A stretch of 32,067 bases of DNA, taken from positions 1-32,067 of IMG/VR virus record IMGVR_UViG_3300029448_000208; one strand, written 5' to 3'. Below the pieces are notes generated by a model. The model saw only the letters and a program-made list of their open reading frames with translations. It searched no databases and was not told the origin of the DNA. A program made the translations under genes and the position numbers. The stretch's first letter is position 1. Every line of letters starts with the position of its first letter. Of this stretch, positions 6,985-13,527 are shown piece by piece. This DNA is from a virus.

Positions 6985-7068
6985 GGGCGAGTGGTGGAAT
7001 GGTAGACACGCCAGTCTTAGGAACTGGTCGAGCAATCGGTGAAGGTTCAAGTCCTTTCTCGCCTACCA
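6985..7068 (+). tRNA. tRNA-Leu (anticodon UAG), complete with CCA
   Basis: All arms can be folded: acceptor GGGCGAG/CTCGCCT (one G-T pair), D arm GTG/CAC with GG in the loop, anticodon stem CCAGT/ACTGG with loop CTTAGGA (anticodon TAG), a long class II variable arm with CGA/TCG stem, T stem GAAGG/CCTTT with loop TTCAAGT, discriminator A and encoded CCA. It reads CUA codons. It lies between int and the attP-like repeats. It may be a functional phage tRNA, part of the attachment site, or both. Confidence 0.92.
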
Positions 7069-7090
7069 GAAGCAACAACTGGAAAAAGTT

Positions 7091-7312
7091 TGTTGCACAG
7101 GGTGTTGCATTAATTAATCTTTGTTGCACAATAAATTGTGAAAAGGAGAGTTTTAAGGGAAAAAGCCTAAGGCACTAGTCTTAGGAACTCTTTCTCTTAA
7201 AATTATTTTCACAAGTGCAATTAGTTAGCTAATAGCAACACCTTTTTTTAAAAACTAATACTTGCACTACTGCAATAGTTACTGTGCAACGTGCAACAGA
7301 ACTAGTGCAACA
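7091..7312. other. attP: Probable phage attachment site (attP) with arm-type repeats
   Basis: Three direct TGTTGCA(C/T) copies (7091-7098, 7103-7110, 7122-7129) lie left of a core, and three GTGCAAC(A) copies in the opposite orientation (7284-7290, 7291-7298, 7305-7312) lie right of it. The core has CCTAAG (7166-7171) and CTTAGG (7180-7185) as inverted 6-base arms around 8 bases, and includes AGTCTTAGGAACT (7177-7189), a perfect 13-base copy of the tRNA-Leu anticodon stem-loop at 7013-7025. Arm-type repeats around an inverted core next to int is the standard lambda-family attP layout. The assignment is inferred from that layout. Confidence 0.55.
7262..7275. promoter_or_regulatory. Operator-like palindrome TTGCA-N4-TGCAA, copy 2
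   Basis: TTGCA-CTAC-TGCAA is about 77 bases before the RNA polymerase start. Its spacer resembles that of copy 1. It is within the region of arm-like repeats, so integrase binding is an alternative to repressor binding. Confidence 0.5.
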
Positions 7313-7326
7313 TTGCATTAGTGCAA
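7313..7326. promoter_or_regulatory. Operator-like palindrome TTGCA-N4-TGCAA, copy 3
   Basis: TTGCA-TTAG-TGCAA ends 25 bases before the RNA polymerase ATG and just before its ribosome site. A protein bound here would block transcription into, or translation start of, the polymerase gene. It touches the rightmost GTGCAACA repeat. Confidence 0.55.
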
Positions 7327-7351
7327 ACAATATAAGGAGAATGTTCACATT

Positions 7352-8329
7352 ATGTCTGATGAACCTAAAACATTGCTACAACAACAATTAGCCGAACTTA
7401 TTAAAGTTGGTGTTGGTGGTAAATTTAAAGATAGAAATGATTATGTAAGCCAAGTAACTAAAGAACTAGAGTTTGAGGAAGCTATGTTACGTGGTGGTAT
7501 TAATCGTTACAATAAAGCAGTAAATGACGCCAAAACTAAAGGCCAAGAAAGTACTACGATATATGGCCTAGTTTTACAGCAAAAGTACATCAATGAATTA
7601 TCTAATAAAATTAATGATGATGTTAAGATGATGGACAAAGGACAAGCAGGTAATTATCAAACTGCTCTTAAATTATTATGTCAATGTCTACCACCTACAG
7701 CTTTTGATAATGGTGTCTTTTTAGATAAGCGTATAAGCGTATGGGATACTTGTTCTCTGATTGCATTGAAGAATACTATTGATGGTATTTCAGATGAAAT
7801 AACAATGAACAAACTATCTATACAAATAGGTACTGGTTTAATGCACGAAGCAAGAATAACCAAGTTTAAGTATGACCATAAAGAACAATACAATAATGTA
7901 GCTAAAAAGTTATCAGGTAAAAACATACCCCAAAATACTAATAGGTATCAATACAAACAGAAGGTATGGACTTATTGTATGAATAAGCATGGTCTTGCTT
8001 TTAATGACTGGACTAAAGAACAAAGACTTCATTTAGGTGTAAAGATAATAGGATATATGGAACAGTTGGGTCTCATTAGACACCAACATAGAAAACTTAA
8101 TATAAAGAAAACTGTTATTTATATTGAAGCAACACCAAAGATTATTGAAGAAATAAAAAACTTTAATATTAAAAACGAAGCCTTGTTTCCAAAATTTTTA
8201 CCAATGAAAATGCCACCACGTGATTGGACTTCACCTTTTCTGGGTGGTTACTATGGTAAAAAATTCAACGATACAAATAACCCAGAGGAGATAGCACGTG
8301 CATTACAATCTAATAAAAGCGACAAATAG
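7352..8329 (+). CDS. T7-type RNA polymerase, N-terminal domain part
   Basis: This 325-residue protein matches the N-terminal domain of single-subunit phage RNA polymerases, which in T7 is about residues 1-325 and handles promoter melting, AT-rich recognition and early RNA. Recognisable segments are IGTGLMHEARITKFK, the block YKQKVWTYCMNKHGL, LHLGVKIIGYMEQLGL, and MPPRDWTSPFLGGYY near residues 285-301. The frame stops with TAG at 8327 just after this domain, and the catalytic domain is encoded in the +1 frame from 8298. The two may be a natural two-subunit polymerase, or one gene with a frameshift or sequence error. Repeats with operator character precede the gene. Confidence 0.85.
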   Translation: MSDEPKTLLQQQLAELIKVGVGGKFKDRNDYVSQVTKELEFEEAMLRGGINRYNKAVNDAKTKGQESTTIYGLVLQQKYINELSNKINDDVKMMDKGQAGNYQTALKLLCQCLPPTAFDNGVFLDKRISVWDTCSLIALKNTIDGISDEITMNKLSIQIGTGLMHEARITKFKYDHKEQYNNVAKKLSGKNIPQNTNRYQYKQKVWTYCMNKHGLAFNDWTKEQRLHLGVKIIGYMEQLGLIRHQHRKLNIKKTVIYIEATPKIIEEIKNFNIKNEALFPKFLPMKMPPRDWTSPFLGGYYGKKFNDTNNPEEIARALQSNKSDK

Positions 8330-9971
8330 AAGATACTTAGAAGAACTTAACAACAGATGGCATGAGTTTCCTGATGTTCCTAAATGTGTAAACATAATGC
8401 AAAAAACTGAATGGGTTATTAACTCACCAGTATTTGATGTATTAAACAAATGTTTAGAAGAAGATTTACCTTTAGGAAAATTACCGATTAATCCTCAAAG
8501 TATGGAACTTCCACCTAAACCTTTTGATATTGAAACTAATGTTGAAGCAAGACGTGAATGGAAAAGAAAAGCACAACGTGTCTATAAAAACAGAGCCAAG
8601 TCTAAATCTAAATACATTCAAGTAAAACAAATAATAGAAGAAGCAAAACATTTTGCAAATGAGGAAGGTTTCTTTTATCCATATCAACTTGACTTTAGAG
8701 GTCGTATATATCCAAAAAGTACACTCATGTCTCCACAGTCAGCAGACTACGCAAGAGCATTACTTAAATTTAAATTTGGTAGACCAATGACAGACAATGA
8801 AGCATTTGTAGATTTTGCTATTGCAGGTGCAGGATTATTTGGTGAAGTTGATAAAGAACAAATAGATATAAGAACTAAATGGGTAGAAGATAATAGTCAA
8901 AAATTTATTGACTGTGCTAACAAACCTTTTGAATACACATGGTGGACAGAAGCAGATAAACCATTTTGTTTTTTAGCTTGGTGTATTGAGTATCGAGATT
9001 TTGCTAATACTGATTTTGATGCAAAGTTTATTACAACTTTACCAATACAATCTGATTGTTCTAATTCAGGTCTACAACATTATTCAGCTATGATGAGAGA
9101 TGAAGTGGGCGGTAGTGCAACTAATCTTGTACCACAAAATAAACCTGCTGATGTTTATGGTCTAGTTGCTGATAAACTTATTATTAAATTAAAAGACAAT
9201 AATAAACCAATGGCTAAAAAATGGTTAGACTATGGAGTAGATAGAAAACTTTGTAAGAAACCTGTCATGTGTTTACCTTACAGTTTGACAATGTATTCTT
9301 GTAGACAATACTTACAAGACCATGTTGAAAAAGAATATGTTGAACGTAATAGACAGCATGAGTTTGGTGAAGATTTATTTCAAGCTACACAATGGTTGAC
9401 ACCTATTTTATGGAACGCAATTAATGAAGTTATTGTAGGTGCTAAAGAGATAATGAAATTTTTAAAAGATGTTTCAAAGTTAGTTGCTTCTGAAAATTTA
9501 CCTGTGGTATGGACTTCACCGCTTGGCTTACCAATTCAAATGCTATGTTATAAAAAAGAAAGTAAAAGAGTTAAGACACAAATGGGTGATAGTATAATTA
9601 AATTATCGTTACAATCAGATACAGATATAATTAATCGTAGAGCCGTAGCTCAAGCTATCTGCCCAAATTTTATTCATCACCTCGATAGTGCAACACTTAT
9701 GTTAGCTGTAGTTAAAGCTGAAGAAATGGGAGTTGATACTTTTAGTCTTATCCATGACAGCTTTGGTGTAGTAGCACCTGACAGTAGGAAAATGGCCACA
9801 GCATTACGTGATGCTTTTTGTGAGATATATAGCAAAGATGTACTGGCTAATTGGGCTATGGAAATGAAGCAAATGTTATCAGAAAAAAATCAAAAGAAGT
9901 TTCCTAATATACCAGAAAAAGGAAACCTTGATTTAGATTTAGTTAAACAAAGTGTGTTCTTTTGCGTATAA
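8298..9971 (+). CDS. T7-type RNA polymerase, catalytic (palm/fingers) part
   Basis: A 557-residue frame carries the whole polymerase domain of a T7-like RNA polymerase. Catalytic Asp253 lies in SDCSNSGLQHYSAMMRDEVGG (T7 Asp537), Lys321 in the O helix RKLCKKPVMCLPYS with Tyr328 (T7 Lys631, Tyr639), and Asp487 in LIHDSFG (T7 Asp812). The specificity-loop region is about 418-445. The GTG start at 8298 has AGAGGAG (8284-8290) seven bases upstream, a strong ribosome site, and overlaps the N-terminal part by 32 bases. Joined by a +1 shift the total would be about 872 residues, close to the 883 of T7. The product transcribes the phage middle and late genes. Confidence 0.92.
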   Translation: MHYNLIKATNRRYLEELNNRWHEFPDVPKCVNIMQKTEWVINSPVFDVLNKCLEEDLPLGKLPINPQSMELPPKPFDIETNVEARREWKRKAQRVYKNRAKSKSKYIQVKQIIEEAKHFANEEGFFYPYQLDFRGRIYPKSTLMSPQSADYARALLKFKFGRPMTDNEAFVDFAIAGAGLFGEVDKEQIDIRTKWVEDNSQKFIDCANKPFEYTWWTEADKPFCFLAWCIEYRDFANTDFDAKFITTLPIQSDCSNSGLQHYSAMMRDEVGGSATNLVPQNKPADVYGLVADKLIIKLKDNNKPMAKKWLDYGVDRKLCKKPVMCLPYSLTMYSCRQYLQDHVEKEYVERNRQHEFGEDLFQATQWLTPILWNAINEVIVGAKEIMKFLKDVSKLVASENLPVVWTSPLGLPIQMLCYKKESKRVKTQMGDSIIKLSLQSDTDIINRRAVAQAICPNFIHHLDSATLMLAVVKAEEMGVDTFSLIHDSFGVVAPDSRKMATALRDAFCEIYSKDVLANWAMEMKQMLSEKNQKKFPNIPEKGNLDLDLVKQSVFFCV

Positions 9972-9973
9972 AC

Positions 9974-9987
9974 TTGCACTTGTGCAA
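9974..9987. promoter_or_regulatory. Operator-like palindrome TTGCA-N4-TGCAA, copy 4
   Basis: TTGCA-CTTG-TGCAA starts two bases after the polymerase stop and abuts the first base of the phage promoter at 9987. With the outer bases the arms are TTGCAC and GTGCAA. It is far from int, which favours a transcriptional operator over an integrase arm site for this family. Confidence 0.55.
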
Positions 9988-10008
9988 ATAAAGTTCCACT
10001 TATGACTA
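9987..10008 (+). promoter_or_regulatory. Phage RNA polymerase promoter before the DNA-metabolism genes
   Basis: AATAAAGTTCCACTTAT is followed by GACTA, with predicted +1 at 10004. It shares the AAGTKCCACT core and the upstream A/T block with the promoters at 2787 and 16990. The initiation block TAT-GAC is less T7-like than in the left-end site. It stands directly before the gp2.5-like gene, where T7 has class II promoters. Confidence 0.55.
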
Positions 10009-10041
10009 GATTAACCTCTGGTCTAACAATAGGAGACAAAT

Positions 10042-10626
10042 ATGTCAGACAATGCAACAATAAGTGCTTTAGCTGAATTTGTTTATCCTCACCTTAACAA
10101 ACCTGATGTTCGTTTTAACGAAGCAGGAGAGTACAAAGTAAACTTAAAAGTACCGCAAAAACAAGCGTTGGAGATGGTCACATTAATTGACAAGAAACTC
10201 AACGAAGCTATTGCGGAAGCTGAAAAAGATAACAAAGGTAAGAAGATAAAACAAGCACCTAAACCTTATAAACTTGAAGATGGTTATTATCACTTCAAAT
10301 TTAAAATGAAAGCAACAGGTATAAACAGGAAGACTAAAGAAAGTTTTAGTCAAAGACCTGCATTATTTGATGCTAATAAAAACCCATTCCCACAATCTAC
10401 AAGTATTTGGGGTGGTACAAAAGGTAAAGTCGCTTTTGTAGCTAAAGGTTATTACGTACCTGCGTTGGGTGCAGGAGTAACTTTACAGCTTAGAGCAGTA
10501 CAAATCATTGACTTAGTTGAAGGTGGAAACAAACAAGGTGACCTCTTTAATAAAGAAGATGGCTATACAGTACAGGAAACGAATGAAGTACAATCGTCAG
10601 AAATTCAAACGAGTACAGATTTCTAG
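10042..10626 (+). CDS. Single-stranded DNA-binding protein (T7 gp2.5-like)
   Basis: A 194-residue protein (T7 gp2.5 is 232) that coats single-stranded DNA at the replication fork and contacts polymerase and primase-helicase. The family pattern is seen in EYKVNLKVP, GYYHFKFKMKA, PALFDANKNPF and the strand GVTLQLRAVQIIDL. As in gp2.5, the C-terminal tail is acidic and polar and ends in an aromatic residue (SSEIQTSTDF), the part that binds partner proteins. It starts with a good AGGAGA ribosome site and follows phage promoter 9987, then overlaps the endonuclease I gene, in the T7 order 2.5-3. Confidence 0.85.
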   Translation: MSDNATISALAEFVYPHLNKPDVRFNEAGEYKVNLKVPQKQALEMVTLIDKKLNEAIAEAEKDNKGKKIKQAPKPYKLEDGYYHFKFKMKATGINRKTKESFSQRPALFDANKNPFPQSTSIWGGTKGKVAFVAKGYYVPALGAGVTLQLRAVQIIDLVEGGNKQGDLFNKEDGYTVQETNEVQSSEIQTSTDF

Positions 10627-11017
10627 TACGCAAACCTTAAAATCAGGGTTGGAAGAATTAGTTTACAACTTTTTTAAAAAAGAAAAACTTTCTTTTACTT
10701 ATGAAGGTATGAAAATTACATACTTCCAACCTGCTATTAAGAAAACGTATACACCAGATTTTATAACTAAAAAAATCATTATCGAAACGAAGGGTGCATT
10801 TAATAGTGCAGATAGAAAAAAGATGAGACTTATTAAAAGTCAAAATCCTGAACTTGACATTCGTTTTGTGTTCTCCAACGCAAAAACCAAGATTGGTAAA
10901 AAATCAAAAACTACTTATGGCAAGTGGTGTGAGATGTTTAACTTCCCATATCATTGTGTCACTACAACAAAACAAACATTCCCAACAGAATGGATAAAAG
11001 AAATTAAGGAAAAATAA
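10583..11017 (+). CDS. Endonuclease I, Holliday-junction resolvase (T7 gp3-like)
   Basis: The product resolves branched phage DNA and degrades host DNA. Motifs match T7 gp3 in order: SGLEELV, TYTPDFITKKIIIETKG (catalytic Asp, Glu and Lys), DRKKMRLIKSQNPELDIRFVFS, TTYGKWCEMF and a terminal PTEWIKE. I chose ATG 10583 (144 residues; T7 gp3 is 149) because AGGA lies five bases upstream and homology begins just after it. The frame extends back to 10517 but would overlap the SSB gene more deeply. It overlaps SSB by 44 bases and ends one base before the lysozyme start. Confidence 0.92.
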   Translation: MKYNRQKFKRVQISSTQTLKSGLEELVYNFFKKEKLSFTYEGMKITYFQPAIKKTYTPDFITKKIIIETKGAFNSADRKKMRLIKSQNPELDIRFVFSNAKTKIGKKSKTTYGKWCEMFNFPYHCVTTTKQTFPTEWIKEIKEK

Positions 11018-11018
11018 A

Positions 11019-11534
11019 ATGGCAAGAGAAAAAACAAAATATATTGTAGTTCATTGTTCCCAGACAAGGCCAAGCCAAGACTGGGGTGCAAAGGAAATAG
11101 ACAGAGTACATAGAGAATTTGGGTGGCTTAAAATTGGCTACGGAAAAGTAATTAAAAGAAATGGCGAGGTTCAGCAAGGCCGAGCAGATGACGCAGTACA
11201 GGCTCATGTTAAAGGTTATAATCATTGTGCCTACGGATTATGTTTAATAGGTGGCGCACAAGAAGATGATTGGCGTAAAGGTGAAGACAATTACACCTCA
11301 GAGCAATGGGAAAGTTTAAAAAAAGTTTTAGAAGAATTAGTTGTTAAATATCCTGAAGCAAGAATTGTAGCGCACTATGAATTAGACGAAAGTAAAACAT
11401 GTCCTAACTTTAGCGTAAGAGATTATTTATTACATGAAGATGTAAAAGGTTATAAATTTCAAGATGGTCTAACTGATGATGCTGACTTAGCTGAATTAGA
11501 ACCTGATGACTTTCCTGAAATAGATGACGAATAA
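11019..11534 (+). CDS. N-acetylmuramoyl-L-alanine amidase / T7 lysozyme-like
   Basis: This amidase cuts the peptide-glycan bond in peptidoglycan; in T7 the same protein also binds and restrains the phage RNA polymerase. Zinc ligands are His12 (YIVVHCS), His119 (VAHYEL) and Cys128 (KTCPNF), with Tyr41 and Lys126 in the expected places; HAKGYNH-like HVKGYNH is also present. The length is 171 residues against 151 in T7, owing to an acidic tail of about 23 residues (DGLTDDADLAELEPDDFPE). Position after endonuclease I and before primase-helicase matches T7 3.5. It overlaps the next gene by 11 bases. Confidence 0.92.
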   Translation: MAREKTKYIVVHCSQTRPSQDWGAKEIDRVHREFGWLKIGYGKVIKRNGEVQQGRADDAVQAHVKGYNHCAYGLCLIGGAQEDDWRKGEDNYTSEQWESLKKVLEELVVKYPEARIVAHYELDESKTCPNFSVRDYLLHEDVKGYKFQDGLTDDADLAELEPDDFPEIDDE

Positions 11535-13098
11535 GTTTCTCCATCATAGCCCTTGTGAGAACTGTGGTAGCCGAGACAATCTAGGCGTATGGGAAGACCA
11601 TACATATTGTTTCGGTTGCCGACAGTACAAAACAACTAATGGAGACTTACCAAAAATAGAAAAGAAAAGGATAGATTTTAAGATGATTGAAGGAATTGTT
11701 GAAGCACTTCCTAGTAGAAAAATAGATAGTGATACTTGTAAAAAGTTTAATTACCAGACAGGTACTTACAAAGGTAAGCCTTGTCATATTGCAAACTACT
11801 ACGATAAAAATTTAAAAATTACAGCACAGCATTTAAGATTTGCTGACAAGTCATTTATATGGCTTGGTGATACAAATACCATATCTCTCTTTGGTCAAAA
11901 CTTATGGAGAGATGGCGGTAATAAATCTAAAGTTATTATAACTGAAGGTGAAATTGACTGTCTCTCCGTAAGTAAAATACAAAACAATAGATACCCAGTT
12001 GTCTCAGTACCTTCAGGTGCTACGTCAGCTAAAAAATATATTAAAAGAGAATTAGAATGGTTGTCTAAATTTGAGACTATTGTCTTAATGATGGATAATG
12101 ATGATGCAGGTAAAAAAGCAACTATTGAATGTGCTAATATATTACCTGTTAAAAAAGTTAAGATAGCATCTCTACCTGCAAAAGACCCAAATGAATTATT
12201 ACAAACTGGTCAATCAGGTAAATTATATGATGCTATATGGGAAGCCAAATCATATACACCACAAGGTATTATTGAAGGTGACCAAACAAAAGATTTATTG
12301 CTTAAAGATGATTATGTAGAAACTATTCCTTATCAATGGAATGGCCTAAATAAAAAACTTGGTGGTATTAGAAAAGGTGAACTTGTTTTATTAACAGCAG
12401 GTTCAGGTACAGGTAAGTCACAAGTCTGTAGAGAAATAGCACACCATTTAATCTGTAACAAACAGAAGGTTGGTTATATTGCTTTAGAAGAAAGTGTTAA
12501 GAGAAGTATTAGAGGTGTTGTTTCTGTAGGCTTAAATCAACTAATACATTTACCTGAAGTTAGACAAAAGATTTCTGACGAAAAAATTTTAGAGGAGTGG
12601 GAAAAAGTAAAAAACTATATTTGCTTTTATGAACACTTTGGTAGTTCAGACACAGATGATTTAATGAACCGTATTAGATATATGGTGCAGTCATTAGATT
12701 GTAAGACAATTATATTAGACCACATATCAATAGTAGTATCAGGTATTGGTGAAGGTGATGAAAGAAGATTAATAGATAACACTATGACACAACTAAGAAA
12801 GTTAGTTGAAGAATTAGGTTGTGCATTATTTTTAGTATCACATTTAAAAAGACCTGAAGGTAAAGGCCACGAAGAAGGTACACAAGTTTCTCTTTCTCAC
12901 CTCAGAGGTAGTCACAGTCTTGCAACTCTAGCAGACGAAGTGATTGCCTTTGAAAGAAACCAACAAGATGAAATTAATTCTAACATAATGAAAGTAAGAG
13001 TTTTAAAAAATAGATACTCAGGTGACACAGGTATTGCTTGTGATTTAGTTTACAATAAAGATACAGGTAGATTATCTGAAGGAAGTTTTGATGAATGA
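11524..13098 (+). CDS. DNA primase-helicase (T7 gp4-like)
   Basis: A bifunctional 524-residue protein (T7 gp4A is 566). The N-terminal zinc ribbon has Cys11, Cys14, Cys29 and Cys32 (CENC...CFGC). The TOPRIM primase part shows IITEGEIDCLSV near residue 140 and VLMMDNDDAGKKA near 188. The hexameric helicase has Walker A LLTAGSGTGKS near 289-299, TIILDHISIVVSG as Walker B, and the LFLVSHLKRP and HLRGSHSLATLADEV motifs. It unwinds DNA and makes primers at the phage fork with the neighbouring polymerase and SSB. The start overlaps the lysozyme end. Confidence 0.95.
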   Translation: MTNKFLHHSPCENCGSRDNLGVWEDHTYCFGCRQYKTTNGDLPKIEKKRIDFKMIEGIVEALPSRKIDSDTCKKFNYQTGTYKGKPCHIANYYDKNLKITAQHLRFADKSFIWLGDTNTISLFGQNLWRDGGNKSKVIITEGEIDCLSVSKIQNNRYPVVSVPSGATSAKKYIKRELEWLSKFETIVLMMDNDDAGKKATIECANILPVKKVKIASLPAKDPNELLQTGQSGKLYDAIWEAKSYTPQGIIEGDQTKDLLLKDDYVETIPYQWNGLNKKLGGIRKGELVLLTAGSGTGKSQVCREIAHHLICNKQKVGYIALEESVKRSIRGVVSVGLNQLIHLPEVRQKISDEKILEEWEKVKNYICFYEHFGSSDTDDLMNRIRYMVQSLDCKTIILDHISIVVSGIGEGDERRLIDNTMTQLRKLVEELGCALFLVSHLKRPEGKGHEEGTQVSLSHLRGSHSLATLADEVIAFERNQQDEINSNIMKVRVLKNRYSGDTGIACDLVYNKDTGRLSEGSFDE

Positions 13099-13360
13099 GA
13101 AACTTTTAACTAAATTTATTTTATCTTTCCTAATACAAAAAGAAGATTATTTAGAATTAAATAAGACACAGCAACAGGTGGTCTATCAAACATGTAAGAC
13201 TATTATGTTAGCTATTTATAATGCTATTAAATATGAAAATGTCTACCCAGTTATTATGTGTGGTGACATTGAAGCACAAAAAATAATAAGAACTGCACTT
13301 AAAAAAGTTGCAGAGTTTTTACCAAGTACAGAAAAAATTACAATCCATACAATCCAATAA
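13091..13360 (+). CDS. Hypothetical protein between helicase and DNA polymerase
   Basis: An 89-residue protein from ATG 13091 (a TTG in frame at 13088 is less likely), overlapping the helicase end by 8 bases. It is predominantly helical and hydrophobic/charged with no recognised domain; a central stretch (VVYQTCKTIMLAIYNAIKY) could be an amphipathic helix. T7 keeps small genes (4.3-4.7) of unclear function in this slot. Its stop overlaps the next small gene (TAATG). Confidence 0.6.
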   Translation: MNEKLLTKFILSFLIQKEDYLELNKTQQQVVYQTCKTIMLAIYNAIKYENVYPVIMCGDIEAQKIIRTALKKVAEFLPSTEKITIHTIQ

Positions 13361-13527
13361 TGCACAAATGTAAAGTTTGTAAGAAGACTGCACATGTAGT
13401 TGAGAATAAAGAATACTACTGTGCCAGTTGTTCCTTAAAAAAACAAAAAATATATGAAACTAATAATAGACTTAGAGACAAACAATCTCTTAGAAAAATT
13501 AGACAAAATTCATTGTATTGTCTGTAA
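13360..13527 (+). CDS. Small zinc-ribbon protein
   Basis: A 55-residue frame begins at ATG 13360, overlapping the previous stop, and ends inside the DNA polymerase gene. Two CxxC pairs (Cys4/Cys7 in HKCKVCKK, and Cys21/Cys24 in YYCASCSL) 14 residues apart form a classic zinc ribbon or knuckle. The C-terminal half is basic (RLRDKQSLRKIRQ), which would suit nucleic-acid binding. The 74-base overlap with the polymerase start is long, but the ordered cysteines argue that at least the first 30 codons are real. Confidence 0.55.
   Translation: MHKCKVCKKTAHVVENKEYYCASCSLKKQKIYETNNRLRDKQSLRKIRQNSLYCL

Larger units (their letters stand above)
7069..7351. other. Repeat-rich intergenic region between tRNA-Leu and RNA polymerase
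   Basis: These 283 bases hold no convincing gene. They carry many copies of the words TTGCA/TGCAA, an inverted-repeat core matching the tRNA anticodon arm, and two operator-like palindromes, described separately. CACAAT-AA-ATTGTG (7127-7140) is a further small dyad. The ribosome site for the next gene, AAGGAGA, ends 11 bases before its ATG. Confidence 0.7.

Noticed and set aside
6954-7178. A 74-codon plus-strand frame after the integrase
   Set aside because: It runs straight through the complete tRNA-Leu gene and into the attP-like repeats; its protein is explained by the tRNA sequence.
7091-7326. CRISPR array
   Set aside because: The TTGCA/TGCAA repeats are only 7-8 bases, unevenly spaced and in both orientations, with no spacer-repeat regularity.
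7341-7391. A short leader peptide starting at the ATG just after AAGGAGA
   Set aside because: The ribosome site directly abuts this ATG with no spacing, and the 16-codon frame has no attenuator-like feature; the site more likely serves the polymerase ATG at 7352.
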